Assembly (NCBI RefSeq): GCF_016097415.1
Contig: NZ_JAEHGE010000001.1
Coordinates: 3,582,857 to 3,646,856 of the forward strand
Direction of reading: 5' to 3'
Length of the DNA: 64,000 nucleotides
From: a sulfur-oxidizing endosymbiont of Gigantopelta aegis
Lineage (GTDB): Bacteria > Pseudomonadota > Gammaproteobacteria > GRL18
The position numbers were made by a program, and so were the translations under genes. The stretch's first letter is position 1; each line of letters starts with the position of its first letter. Positions 34,384 to 43,664 of the stretch are shown one piece after another. The notes beneath the pieces are model-generated. The model saw only the letters and a list, made by a program, of their open reading frames with translations. It ran no database searches and was not told the DNA's origin.

Positions 34384-34722
34384 ATGACTAAATTAATTTT
34401 TTTACCGCATGAAGAGATATGTCCTGAAGGTGCGGTTATAGAAGTAGAACCGGGCATGACTATTTGTGATGCTGCTCAGGAAAATGACATTGAAATTGAA
34501 CATGCCTGTGAAAAATCCTGTGCCTGTACTACTTGTCATGTCATTGTGAGAGAAGGCTTTGATTCTTTGGAAGAAGCTACTGAACTGGAAGAAGACTATC
34601 TGGATAAGGCTTGGGGCGTTGAACCTGATTCACGCTTGAGTTGTCAGACTGTGGTTGCCGATGAAGACCTAGTGATTGAAATACCTAAATATACCATTAA
34701 TATGGTCTCTGAAAATCACTAA
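34384..34722 (+). CDS. fdx: ISC-type [2Fe-2S] ferredoxin Fdx
   Basis: 112 residues. Adrenodoxin-type ferredoxin that supplies electrons for cluster assembly. The four ligands are in EHACEKSCACTTCHVIV (C-x5-C-x2-C pattern) and LSCQTV near residue 87. The AGGG site is eight bases before ATG. It is in the normal place between hscA and iscX. Confidence 0.97.
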   Translation: MTKLIFLPHEEICPEGAVIEVEPGMTICDAAQENDIEIEHACEKSCACTTCHVIVREGFDSLEEATELEEDYLDKAWGVEPDSRLSCQTVVADEDLVIEIPKYTINMVSENH

Positions 34723-34740
34723 GCTTTGGTTAACAAGCTT

Positions 34741-34771
34741 TAAGCTGGAAAAGTCTGATTTTCCCAGCTTA
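34741..34771 (+). other. Hairpin between fdx and iscX
   Basis: taagctggaaaa and ttttcccagctta form a 12-13 base stem around gtctga. No T-run follows on the plus strand, so it is more likely an mRNA stability or attenuation structure than a full terminator. Confidence 0.6.
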
Positions 34772-34808
34772 AAACAGTCATAAAAAATAAGTAAGCAGGA
34801 GATAAGTA

Positions 34809-35009
34809 ATGGGCTTAAGATGGACCGATACACATGAAGTGGTTATTGAACTTGATGAGTTGTATCCAGATGTTGATCCACAGTATGTGAGTTTCCCTGA
34901 TCTGATGTCATGGATTTTGGCGTTGGATGGCTTTGAGCAAACGGAAGAACATTGTGGTGAGCAAATTCTTGAAGCCATACAAATGGCCTGGATTGCCGAT
35001 CGTGAGTGA
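34809..35009 (+). CDS. iscX: IscX, iron-binding modulator of IscS
   Basis: 66 residues, exactly the family size, with the acidic surface and the signature [20 protein letters not shown] followed by [10 protein letters not shown]. IscX binds IscS and tunes desulfurase activity. A strong AGGAG site stands eight bases before ATG. It is the last isc gene; its stop overlaps the GTG start of rlmN by eight bases. Confidence 0.97.
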   Translation: MGLRWTDTHEVVIELDELYPDVDPQYVSFPDLMSWILALDGFEQTEEHCGEQILEAIQMAWIADRE

Positions 35010-36171
35010 ACAGGCATCAAGTCAGCCTATTAACTTTAAGTCCAATAAAATTAACCTATTAGGTTATGATTTGGCCCACATGAAGGCTTTTTTTTCTGAA
35101 ATTGGAGAAAAGCCTTTTCGCGCTGTGCAAGTGTTAAAATGGATTCATCAATTTGGTGCTCATGACTTTGCTCAGATGAGCAATGTCAGCCAGACACTGC
35201 GCCAACGGCTCAGTGAAATCGCTGAAATCAAAGCCCCTGAAATTGTTGCCGAACAAAAGGCCAGCGATGGTACGATTAAATGGCTAATGCGTCTTGATGG
35301 TGGCAATAGCATTGAAACGGTTTATATCCCTGAAGACAATCGCGGTACACTATGTGTTTCATCACAGGTCGGTTGCGCCTTGGATTGTGGTTTTTGTTCA
35401 ACGGCGAAGCAGGGTTTTAACCGCAATCTAACCAGTGCAGAAATTATCGCCCAGTTATGGGTCGCTAATCTGGCCTTAAACCCTCTAGCTCAAGCCTCTT
35501 CAGATGACTCAGATAGTACGCATCATGGTAAAGTTCAGGACTCAAAAAATCGTGTCATTACCAATGTGGTATTAATGGGCATGGGCGAACCACTACTTAA
35601 TTTCAACAATGTGGTTGAAGCGATCCATTTAATGCTTGAAGACAACGCTTATGGTTTATCCAAACGTCGTGTGACCCTCAGCACCGCCGGAGTTGTGCCA
35701 GCATTGAAACGCCTGCGTGAAGAATGCGATGTTAGCTTGGCCATTTCACTGCATGCCCCCAATGATGAAATTCGTGATAAAATAGTCCCCCTGAATAAAA
35801 AATACCCCATCAAAGAGCTATTAGCGGCTTGTCAGCACTATTTCAGCGGTGATACGAAAAAGAAGCAGTTTACCATTGAATATGTTATGTTAGCCGGGGT
35901 TAATGATAGTGAGAAAAATGCCCGCGAACTGGCTGTTTTACTAAAAAATATGCCCTGTAAAATCAATCTCATACCATTTAACCCGTTTCCAAGCAGTGAT
36001 TTTGAATGCTCGAAAATGCACACCATCAATCGCTTTAAAGATATTTTATACAAGGCCGGTTATGTGGTGGTGGTACGCAAGACACGAGGTGAAGATATTG
36101 ATGCTGCGTGTGGTCAATTAGCGGGTAAAGTAAAAGACAAAAGTCGCCGAACGGGTGTAGAAAATAAATAA
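35002..36171 (+). CDS. rlmN: Dual-specificity RNA methyltransferase RlmN
   Basis: 389 residues from GTG 35002; open sequence runs further upstream inside iscX, but homology starts near [15 protein letters not shown] radical-SAM enzyme that methylates C2 of A2503 in 23S rRNA and A37 of some tRNAs. The cluster motif is CALDCGFC (C-x3-C-x2-C) near residue 130, with [12 protein letters not shown] and the second mechanistic cysteine in DIDAACGQL near the C terminus. Overlap with iscX implies co-translation. It has an insert of about 15 residues after NLALNPL ([13 protein letters not shown]), poorly conserved in style. Confidence 0.95.
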   Translation: MSEQASSQPINFKSNKINLLGYDLAHMKAFFSEIGEKPFRAVQVLKWIHQFGAHDFAQMSNVSQTLRQRLSEIAEIKAPEIVAEQKASDGTIKWLMRLDGGNSIETVYIPEDNRGTLCVSSQVGCALDCGFCSTAKQGFNRNLTSAEIIAQLWVANLALNPLAQASSDDSDSTHHGKVQDSKNRVITNVVLMGMGEPLLNFNNVVEAIHLMLEDNAYGLSKRRVTLSTAGVVPALKRLREECDVSLAISLHAPNDEIRDKIVPLNKKYPIKELLAACQHYFSGDTKKKQFTIEYVMLAGVNDSEKNARELAVLLKNMPCKINLIPFNPFPSSDFECSKMHTINRFKDILYKAGYVVVVRKTRGEDIDAACGQLAGKVKDKSRRTGVENK

Positions 36172-36216
36172 AACGCTGCTTATTTTTGCTGTAACTGTAA
36201 AAGGGAAGTTATTTTG

Positions 36217-37026
36217 ATGAAAAAGTTGTTTATCGTATTATTGTCCTTGGGTGCTTTGAGTGCCTGTCAGAATTCGCCACTGAGTGACAGTACTGCTGGT
36301 GACGATGACTTAAGTGTTCGTTATTCTGAAAGTAGTAGTGGCGAAGGTGGCAATAAAGCGTCAGAGATTAATACCCAATTAGGCGCAGGCTATATTGGTA
36401 ATGGTAATTACGAACGTGCCTTGATTAAATTAAATAAAGCCTTAGAGTTTGATGCGAATAATGCCCAGGCACATAATTATCTTGGGGTGTTATATGGCCG
36501 TTTAGAGCGCCCGGACAAAGCGGAATCGTCATTTAATAAAGCGCTGAGAATTGCACCCAATAATTCTTCTATATTAAATAATTATGCTATTTTTCTCTGC
36601 GAGCAGAAAAATTACGAAAAAGCGCGTGTGATGTTTAAACGGGTGCTTAACAACCCGCTTTATACTAATCTTGACCAGGCTTATCAGAGTGCAGGCTTTT
36701 GTGCTTTGAGCAATAATAATTGGGATCTAGCAGAAAAACTCTATCGAAAATCATTGGATCTGACGGCTAATTCAGCCTTAGCATTACTCGGTTTAGCCAA
36801 AGTAAACTACAAGAAGCAGAATTTTCAATATGCCTGGAGTTATTTTGAGCGCTATTATAAAGTGTCTGTACTGGATTCAGATGCGCTATGGTTAGGGATT
36901 AATATTCTAGAGGAAGTGAGTAAGCCGGATAAAAATTTATTATCTAGCTTTAAATTGCAATTAAAAAGTAAATATCCAGACTCGGACGAAACCAAATGGT
37001 TTTATGAAGGCAAGCAGGAATACTAA
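36217..37026 (+). CDS. pilW: Type IV pilus biogenesis lipoprotein PilW/PilF
   Basis: 269 residues. The signal peptide ends in the lipobox LSAC near residue 19, so it is an outer-membrane lipoprotein. At least four TPR units follow from residue 55 (INTQLGAGYIGNGNYERAL, HNYLGVLYGRLERPDKAES, LNNYAIFLCEQKNYEKARV). PilW/PilF pilots secretin assembly. I chose ATG 36217 over an in-frame TTG just before it; GGGAAG lies upstream. Position rlmN-pilW-rodZ is conserved in gammaproteobacteria. Confidence 0.93.
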   Translation: MKKLFIVLLSLGALSACQNSPLSDSTAGDDDLSVRYSESSSGEGGNKASEINTQLGAGYIGNGNYERALIKLNKALEFDANNAQAHNYLGVLYGRLERPDKAESSFNKALRIAPNNSSILNNYAIFLCEQKNYEKARVMFKRVLNNPLYTNLDQAYQSAGFCALSNNNWDLAEKLYRKSLDLTANSALALLGLAKVNYKKQNFQYAWSYFERYYKVSVLDSDALWLGINILEEVSKPDKNLLSSFKLQLKSKYPDSDETKWFYEGKQEY

Positions 37027-37028
37027 AC

Positions 37029-38102
37029 TTGGATAAACAATCTGAACAACAAGCACTGAAAGATATTATTGCGTCCAAAGAAGATGGCTTTGGTGTGCAG
37101 TTTAAAGCCGCCCGTGATGAACAAAATTTAACGGTTGAAGAAGTTTCCAGAAAACTGCATCTGGATAAAAAAATCATACTGGCTTTGGAAAAAGAAGATC
37201 ATACGCAATTACCTGTGGCTACTTTTGTTTGTGGTTATATTCGTAACTATGCAAAATTCTTAAACATCCAGCCAGATCCATTGATCGAATATTATAAAAA
37301 TGTGAGCGGTTTTGATAATTTTTCGCCTGAGCTGAAAGTGATTAAATCGAAGCATTTAACGGGCCAATCAAGTTATTTCACCGCTTTTTCTGCCATTATT
37401 GTTCCCGTAATGATATTGTTACTTATTTTGGCCTTGGCTGCGGGTGGTTGGCAATTGTGGTTATATGGTTCAGAAAATTATTTAAATAATACCTCGGACT
37501 CAGCTTCTAAAACTGTCTCATTAGTTGAATCAACAGAGCTGCGAGATACGGATGCTGAGACTTTATTGCTACCCGATATTGGTGAAGCTTACAATGAGCA
37601 AGCCATTTCGGCTGGAGATAAATATGTTGAAGGCTCTCATCTAGTTGAAGGCTCTCATCTAGTTGAAGACTCTCATCTAGTTGAAGGCTCTAAACCAGTT
37701 GAAGGCTCTAAACCAGTTGAGGACTCTAAACCAGTTGAGGACTCTAAACCAGTTGAGGACTCTAAACCAGTTGAGGACTCTAAGCCCATAGCAGATTCTT
37801 TGATCACTGAAGCTTCTCAGAGAGAAGAGAGTGCTCAAGTTGAAAGTACCAGTGCAAACATTAAAAATCAGTTGATTGTCGAGTTTAGCGGTTCGTCATG
37901 GGTCAAAATCAAAGGCGCAGATGGCAAAGTATTGGCTTCTGGTCTGAAAAAAGCCTCTAAAGTCTTACATTTGGAGGGGAAATTACCCTATCAGGTTTTC
38001 TTAGGCGATGCCCGTGTCGTTAAAATAAGCTTAAATGGGCAAGTTTTTGATCAATCAAGGTATATAAATGAGAAAAATGTCGCTCGATTTAAGGTAAAAT
38101 AG
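37029..38102 (+). CDS. rodZ: RodZ-like cytoskeletal membrane protein with internal repeats
   Basis: 357 residues. The N-terminal helix-turn-helix (residues 15-85: FGVQFKAARDEQNLTVEEVS, RKLHLDKKIILALEKED) binds MreB in RodZ proteins. One membrane span is near residues 120-145 (IIVPVMILLLILALAAGGW). A linker with nine six-residue repeats follows, then a C-terminal periplasmic beta domain from about residue 275 (VEFSGSSWVKIKGADGKVL). Start is TTG, two bases after pilW. Needed for rod shape. In most relatives ispG follows; here hisS does. Confidence 0.9.
   Translation: MDKQSEQQALKDIIASKEDGFGVQFKAARDEQNLTVEEVSRKLHLDKKIILALEKEDHTQLPVATFVCGYIRNYAKFLNIQPDPLIEYYKNVSGFDNFSPELKVIKSKHLTGQSSYFTAFSAIIVPVMILLLILALAAGGWQLWLYGSENYLNNTSDSASKTVSLVESTELRDTDAETLLLPDIGEAYNEQAISAGDKYVEGSHLVEGSHLVEDSHLVEGSKPVEGSKPVEDSKPVEDSKPVEDSKPVEDSKPIADSLITEASQREESAQVESTSANIKNQLIVEFSGSSWVKIKGADGKVLASGLKKASKVLHLEGKLPYQVFLGDARVVKISLNGQVFDQSRYINEKNVARFKVK
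37626..37787 (+). repeat. Nine 18-base tandem repeats inside rodZ
   Basis: The units encode VE(G/D)SHL three times and VE(G/D)SKP six times, in phase with the reading frame. The SKP units from 37716 are almost identical to each other, which indicates recent expansion. The segment lies in the periplasmic linker, where length changes are tolerated. Confidence 0.95.
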
Positions 38103-38160
38103 CCCTTTTTTACTGAATTCCCTCAATTTAATTCAAATTTAATCCAATAAGGAAACCCTT

Positions 38161-39450
38161 TTGGCAGACAAAATTCAATCAATACGTGGAATGAACGATA
38201 TTCTTCCCGATGAAAGTCCTGCATGGCAGTTTATCGAAGAAAAATTGCGTCACCTGATGCAAAGCTATGATTATGACGAAATACGCTTTCCAATTGTTGA
38301 AAAAACAGCACTTTTTAAACGCTCTATTGGTGAAGTCACTGATATTGTAGAAAAAGAAATGTACACCTTTGAGGATCGCAATGGCGATAGCCTGACTTTA
38401 AGGCCGGAAGGGACTGCTGCTTGTGTGCGAGCAGGGATACAAAATGGTATACTGGTTAATCAGCAACAACGTTTGTGGTATATGGGACCCATGTTTCGCC
38501 ATGAGAGACCGCAAAAAGGTCGCTATCGTCAGTTTCATCAGATTGGCGTAGAAGTATTTGGTCTGGACGGGCCGGATATTGATGCTGAACTGATTTGCAT
38601 GACGGCACGTTTATGGCAAACGCTGGGCTTATCGGATTCAGTGACCTTGCAATTGAATTCATTAGGTACTCCGGAATCCCGAGTGGCCTATCGTGCTGTT
38701 TTGACGGACTATTTGCAAGCCAATGAAGCGCTATTAGACAAAGACAGTCTGCGCCGTTTGCAGACTAATCCATTGCGTATCCTGGATAGTAAAAACCCTG
38801 CGATGCAAGCGATGATCGAAGCCGCACCAAAATTGATGGATCATCTTGATGACGAATCAAAAGTACATTTTTCACGCTTATGTGCTTACTTGGATAGCCT
38901 GGGTATTGCTTATGAAATCAATACCCGATTAGTACGTGGTTTAGACTACTATAGCAAAACCGTATTTGAGTGGGTAACTGATAAATTAGGTGCTCAGGGC
39001 ACTATTTGTGCCGGTGGGCGCTATGATGGTCTGGTGAAACAACTCGGTGGACGGGATACCCGTGCCGTCGGTTTTGCTATGGGACTGGAGCGCTTAATTA
39101 GTCTGCTGGAACAGTCTAAACTGGAGCAGCACTTTAAAAAGCCCCATGCCGTGATGTTGATGATGGGTGAGCGGGCACAAAATGCCGGGCTGGCACTCAC
39201 TGAGCAATTGCGCAATCAGCTGGAGAATGTCCGAATTTTTAATGTGTGTGGTGGTGGTAGTTTTAAAAGCCAGATGAAACGAGCGGATAAGAGTCAGGCA
39301 GAAATTGCCCTGATTTTAGGTGATGACGAGTTGGACAACGATGTGGTCACAGTAAAATACCTGCGCGCTGATAGAGAAGCTGATAAACCTCAGCAAGAAC
39401 AGCTGACAATGCAACAGGTGACCGACTTATTGGCTGAATTAGTTGGCTAA
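38161..39450 (+). CDS. hisS: Histidyl-tRNA synthetase
   Basis: 429 residues, the usual class II length. TTG start (AAGGA upstream) giving [19 protein letters not shown]. Class II motif 1 lies near [16 protein letters not shown], motif 2 near [17 protein letters not shown], the His-specific [15 protein letters not shown], and motif 3 near [13 protein letters not shown]. The C-terminal anticodon-binding domain starts near residue 325. It lies 58 bases after rodZ, where ispG is usually found. Confidence 0.97.
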   Translation: MADKIQSIRGMNDILPDESPAWQFIEEKLRHLMQSYDYDEIRFPIVEKTALFKRSIGEVTDIVEKEMYTFEDRNGDSLTLRPEGTAACVRAGIQNGILVNQQQRLWYMGPMFRHERPQKGRYRQFHQIGVEVFGLDGPDIDAELICMTARLWQTLGLSDSVTLQLNSLGTPESRVAYRAVLTDYLQANEALLDKDSLRRLQTNPLRILDSKNPAMQAMIEAAPKLMDHLDDESKVHFSRLCAYLDSLGIAYEINTRLVRGLDYYSKTVFEWVTDKLGAQGTICAGGRYDGLVKQLGGRDTRAVGFAMGLERLISLLEQSKLEQHFKKPHAVMLMMGERAQNAGLALTEQLRNQLENVRIFNVCGGGSFKSQMKRADKSQAEIALILGDDELDNDVVTVKYLRADREADKPQQEQLTMQQVTDLLAELVG

Positions 39451-39499
39451 ATTAATAAATAAATAGTTTGATTAAGAATTTAAGTGTCTGGGAGACATA

Positions 39500-40129
39500 A
39501 TGGATAACTTTGAAACAGAAGAACAACAGGTAGAAGCCATAAAAAAATGGTGGGGCGAAAACTATATAATGGTGATTGTTATTACCATCGTTGGTTTGGG
39601 TGGCATTGTGGGTGTGCAGCAGTGGAAACAGAGCCAAGTGACGCAGGCTCAGACCGCTTCTATGGAATATGACCATATCTTACAAATTGTAAAAGAAGGT
39701 AAAGACGAGCCCGTTAAACAACAAGTTGACACCATGCTGGGTGAATATGCTGATTACCCTTATGCGGCATTATCAGCCATGTTGGAAGCTAAGCAGCTTA
39801 TTGATGCAGGCAAGTTATCTGAAGCTGAAACTCAACTTAATTGGGTCATCAATAACTCTAAGGCACAAAATTTACAGCATATTTCCAGAATTCGTTTAGC
39901 AACGATTCTTTCTGCACAAGGTAAAAATGATGCGGCCTTAAAAGTACTTGATGTTGAAACGGGTAATTTCAGAGCCAGCTATCTGGAAGTCAAAGGCGAT
40001 GTTCTGGTTGCGATGAAACGCATAGACGAAGCACGTTCTGCCTATGATCAAGCCTTAGAAGCCTATGCTGTGATTGGTGCTAATGCACAGATTTTACGCG
40101 TTAAACGTAATGATTTAGGAAAATCATAA
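39500..40129 (+). CDS. yfgM: YfgM-type membrane-anchored TPR protein
   Basis: 209 residues. Short cytosolic tail, one membrane span near residues 23-41 (YIMVIVITIVGLGGIVGV), then a periplasmic TPR domain (YADYPYAALSAMLEAKQLID, LRVKRNDLGKS end). YfgM associates with the periplasmic foldase PpiD and the Sec translocon in E. coli. GGGAG precedes the ATG. The stop overlaps bamB by one base (TAATG). Confidence 0.93.
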   Translation: MDNFETEEQQVEAIKKWWGENYIMVIVITIVGLGGIVGVQQWKQSQVTQAQTASMEYDHILQIVKEGKDEPVKQQVDTMLGEYADYPYAALSAMLEAKQLIDAGKLSEAETQLNWVINNSKAQNLQHISRIRLATILSAQGKNDAALKVLDVETGNFRASYLEVKGDVLVAMKRIDEARSAYDQALEAYAVIGANAQILRVKRNDLGKS

Positions 40130-41301
40130 TGATAGCGAAAAGAATAATAGGCATAGCTGCACTTAGTTTCATGAGTTTATACCTCAGTGGTTGCGGTTGG
40201 ACCGATAGTTTTTTTGGTGGCGAAGATAACTCGATTCCACCGACTGAACTACAAGATATTACGAGTAGTGTACAAGTTGGAACTACCTGGACTAAAGACG
40301 TTGGTGTTGGTCTTGATGAAGCCTTTGTGGATTTACAGCCGGCAATTACTGATATTGAAGCGTTTACCGTCGATCGTGAAGGTCAGGTCACTTCGCTTGA
40401 TTTGGCTACGGGTGCGGTCAATTGGCAGATTGAATTAGAAATGGTGATCACCGGCGGCGTAGGTCATGGTGAAGGCATCCTGGTTGTGGGTAATAATCGT
40501 GGTGAGATCATTGTTATGGATGATAGCAATGGCGCAGTATTGTGGAAAAAAGAACTCAGTAGTGTGATGCTCTCATCGCCATTGGTACAAGATGATACCT
40601 TGATTGTCCGCACGGGGGATGGCCGTATTTTTGGTCTGAGTGCAGAAAATGGCAGCCAGCTTTGGGTCTATGATCGGGGCGTGCCGGTACTAACCTTACG
40701 TGGTAATAGCAGCCCTGTTCTTGGTGGTAAAGAATTAGTCTTTACTGGCTTTGATAGTGGTAAAGTCGCCGCAGTGGGTGTTCAACATGGGCGCTTATTG
40801 TGGGAGGCCAATGCGGCAGTACCCAGAGGCCGTTCTGATTTAGAGCGTTTGGTTGATATCGATGGTTCCATGGTGCTTGTAGGTCGAGTGTTGTATGTGG
40901 CGACTTATCAAGGACGTGTAGTGGCAATCGATGCTCTAGAAGGGGAAATTTTATGGGCAAAAGAAATGTCCTCTTATGCCGGTATTTCAGCCGATGAACG
41001 TCATATCTATGTCACTGATTCAGATAGTAATCTTTGGGCAGTGGATCGTGTTTCCGGTGATATGTTGTGGAAACAGGACAAACTAGCCTATCGCCAACTG
41101 ACAGCACCGGCTTCTGTGGGTGACTACATTTTAGTGGGTGATTTTGAGGGTTATGTACACATACTCTCACGTCTTGATGGTGAAATTGTGGGGCGTGAAA
41201 AGATCAATAGTAATGGTTTTCATGTTCAGCCACAGGTATCGGGTGATACCGTTTATATTTATGGTAATGGTGGTACTTTAGCCGCATTGCGACTTAATTA
41301 A
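40129..41301 (+). CDS. bamB: Outer-membrane assembly lipoprotein BamB
   Basis: 390 residues. Signal peptide with lipobox (YLSGCGW, Cys near residue 23). The rest is an eight-bladed beta propeller with repeated PQQ-like units (LDLATGAVNWQIELE, MDDSNGAVLWKKELS, LSAENGSQLWVYDRG, IDALEGEILWAKEMS, VDRVSGDMLWKQDKL). BamB supports BamA in inserting outer-membrane proteins. Overlap with yfgM suggests translational coupling; der follows after 30 bases. Confidence 0.96.
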   Translation: MIAKRIIGIAALSFMSLYLSGCGWTDSFFGGEDNSIPPTELQDITSSVQVGTTWTKDVGVGLDEAFVDLQPAITDIEAFTVDREGQVTSLDLATGAVNWQIELEMVITGGVGHGEGILVVGNNRGEIIVMDDSNGAVLWKKELSSVMLSSPLVQDDTLIVRTGDGRIFGLSAENGSQLWVYDRGVPVLTLRGNSSPVLGGKELVFTGFDSGKVAAVGVQHGRLLWEANAAVPRGRSDLERLVDIDGSMVLVGRVLYVATYQGRVVAIDALEGEILWAKEMSSYAGISADERHIYVTDSDSNLWAVDRVSGDMLWKQDKLAYRQLTAPASVGDYILVGDFEGYVHILSRLDGEIVGREKINSNGFHVQPQVSGDTVYIYGNGGTLAALRLN

Positions 41302-41331
41302 TTAGTACAAGAAGAGCGATAGAAACAAGTT

Positions 41332-42771
41332 ATGAAACCGGTAATAGCCCTAGTTGGGCGTCCTAATGTGGGCAAATCAACGCTCTTCAATCGTTTAACC
41401 AAAACGCGTGATGCTTTAGTCGCGGATATGCCAGGAGTTACACGAGACCGCCAATATGGTGAAGGCATCGTGGGTGATCGCCCTTATATAGTTATTGATA
41501 CAGGTGGCTTGAGTGGTGAAGATGAGGGCATTGATACCCTGATGCAGTCGCAGGTTTATCAGGCCATGAAAGAAGCAAATATTATTTTGTTCCTAGTTGA
41601 TGGCCGTGGTGGTATTACCGGACACGATCAAACCATTGCGCAATATTTACGTGAATTGGGTAAGGACATTCTTATACTGGTCAATAAGGCTGAAGGTATG
41701 AATGAAGATGTCGTTGAGGCTGAGTTTTATGCTTTGGGCTTAGGTCAGCCCTATGCGGTATCATCATCTCATGGTGATGGTATCGCCCCCTTGATGGAAA
41801 AGATTTTAGGCGATATTCCTGAAGATGAAGAAGGTGAGGCCGATGAAGATTCCTATGCAAAAAGTGGCATTAAGTTAGCCATTGTTGGTCGGCCTAATGT
41901 CGGTAAGTCAACCTTGATTAACCGCCTGATGGGCGAAGAACGGGTGGTGGCATTTGATATGCCCGGTACTACCCGTGATAGTATATTCATCCCCTTTGAG
42001 CGTGATGGTCAGCGTTATACCTTTATCGATACTGCGGGCGTGCGTCGGCGTAGTCGAGTCAAAGAAACCATTGAAAAATTCTCCATTATTAAGGCATTAC
42101 AGGCCATTGAGTCGGCCAATGTTGTGATTATCATGCTCGATGCCCATGAGGGTATTACGGATCAGGATTTACACTTACTCAGCTATGTCATTGATACCGG
42201 TCGTGCGCTTATTATTGCTATTAATAAGTGGGATGGTATGACCAAAGAGGCGCGTGAGTTTGTTAAAGAACAATTAGAGCGTCGCCTGCCTTTTCTTGAT
42301 TATGCGAAATATCATTATATTTCAGCCCTGCATGGCAGTGGTGTTGGTTTATTGTATGATTCAGTGGACAAGGCCTACGATTCGGCGATGAAGCGCCATC
42401 AACCAGCTAAATTAAGTAGCTTGCTGGAAGAAGCAGTACAAATGCATCAACCGCCTTTGGCACGTGGACGTAGAATAAAGCTGCGCTATGCGCATCAGGG
42501 CGGTCAAAATCCTCCCCTGATCGTGATTCATGGTAGTCAGACGGAGCATATTCCTGAGTCGTATAAGCGCTATTTAATGAATTCGTTTCGTAAATGGTTA
42601 AAGCTAGAAGCGACACCCATACGATTAGAATTTAAAAATAGCACTAATCCTTATCGTGGCACGCGTAGAAACAACGATAAAACCAAGCAATTACTGCTTA
42701 AACGCCATCGTCAGACCAAAAATATGGCGAAGAAGTTCAGTGGCAAGAAAAACAAAAGAACCAATCGTTAG
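41332..42771 (+). CDS. der: Tandem GTPase Der (EngA), ribosome assembly
   Basis: 479 residues. Two complete G domains: GRPNVGKSTLFNRL near residue 8 with DTGGL and NKAEG, and GRPNVGKSTLINRL near residue 187 with DTAGV and NKWDG. A C-terminal KH-like domain ends in a basic tail (KKFSGKKNKRTNR). Needed for 50S subunit maturation. It ends the rlmN-to-der run; a short direct repeat (gttagagcta-gtc) covers its stop. Confidence 0.98.
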   Translation: MKPVIALVGRPNVGKSTLFNRLTKTRDALVADMPGVTRDRQYGEGIVGDRPYIVIDTGGLSGEDEGIDTLMQSQVYQAMKEANIILFLVDGRGGITGHDQTIAQYLRELGKDILILVNKAEGMNEDVVEAEFYALGLGQPYAVSSSHGDGIAPLMEKILGDIPEDEEGEADEDSYAKSGIKLAIVGRPNVGKSTLINRLMGEERVVAFDMPGTTRDSIFIPFERDGQRYTFIDTAGVRRRSRVKETIEKFSIIKALQAIESANVVIIMLDAHEGITDQDLHLLSYVIDTGRALIIAINKWDGMTKEAREFVKEQLERRLPFLDYAKYHYISALHGSGVGLLYDSVDKAYDSAMKRHQPAKLSSLLEEAVQMHQPPLARGRRIKLRYAHQGGQNPPLIVIHGSQTEHIPESYKRYLMNSFRKWLKLEATPIRLEFKNSTNPYRGTRRNNDKTKQLLLKRHRQTKNMAKKFSGKKNKRTNR

Positions 42772-42823
42772 AGCTAGTCGTTAGAGCTAGTCGTTAAAGA
42801 ACCGTTTATTACTCAGGCGTAGG

Positions 42824-42846
42824 GTGGGCACGCTTTTTGTGCCCAC
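42824..42846. repeat. Hairpin after der
   Basis: gtgggcac and gtgcccac form a perfect 8-base stem around gcttttt, extended outward by gcgt/acgc. No T-run follows, so it is not a standard terminator. It may be a member of a dispersed repeat class, but I see only this copy in the window. Confidence 0.55.
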
Positions 42847-42877
42847 GCTGATAGTGTGAAGAACCCTATTGGCTGCT

Positions 42878-42959
42878 TATACTCATGATACTCAGTCATG
42901 CCTCGCTGCGCCCTGAAAGAAGTGCCCTTAGGGTGCATTTCCAAGTATAATGGATATAT
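42878..42959. repeat. Dispersed palindrome, family 3 (diverged copy)
   Basis: Begins tatactcatgatactcagtc and ends gcatttccaagtata-atggatata, with an inner gccctta/gggc stem. The ends match those of the element at 46554-46682. The remaining sequence up to 43219 shows an AT-rich hairpin (gtgaaaaa ... tttttcac at 43091-43126) and nothing else recognisable. Confidence 0.55.
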
Positions 42960-43664
42960 TACTCAGTCATGGTCATAAAGGTTGTGATTTGAGCAGCAAT
43001 TATCGGCGTCGTGAACAATGTAAGCACAGCAGCATCTAACAAAGACTCAAAATAATACTTTTCGCACTGTTCTTCCACCCAAACTAAAAAAGTGAAAAAA
43101 ATTGAATTATTTTTGAACTTTTTCACGATCTATCGATCAGATCAGTATACTCACAATAAATTGAGAAACTGATATGCTCAAGCCACGACCACAATTGACA
43201 AAAAAGGCTGATTAAACCATTGGCCTCCTTAACTAAAACCAAAAAGCACTTGGGCTTTACCGCATTACGAATGGCTGTTACTTCTCATTTTCTGGCAATC
43301 AAAGACAATCGCCAACAAAACAAATGTGACTACAGCCAAACAGAGGCATTGATGAGTGCATTTGCCTGTATGTATTTTCAAGAGCCTTCCCTTGCACAGT
43401 TTCAGTTGCGAATGGAAGAAGAGCTTCATAAAAATAATTTACGAACCCTCTTTGGTGTTGAGAATATACCTCAAAACAGTCAACTGCGAAAGATACTTGA
43501 TGCTGTGCCCAGTGAAGGGTTCGCCCCCATTTTTAAAGATTTGTTTGAACGTCTGAGACGGCACAAACATTTAGAAGATTATGCTATTTTTCCCAATATA
43601 TTACTGTGCGTAATTGATGGCACCCAGTATCACAGTTCAAAAGACATTCATTGTGAACAATGCC

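Noticed and set aside
42824-42846. Rho-independent terminator for der
   Set aside because: The stem is perfect, but the T-run is in the loop and none follows the stem.
43173-43214. Short frame MLKPRPQLTKKAD as a separate peptide gene
   Set aside because: It has no ribosome site and lies where the N terminus of the transposase would be expected; it is more likely that protein's true start behind an indel.
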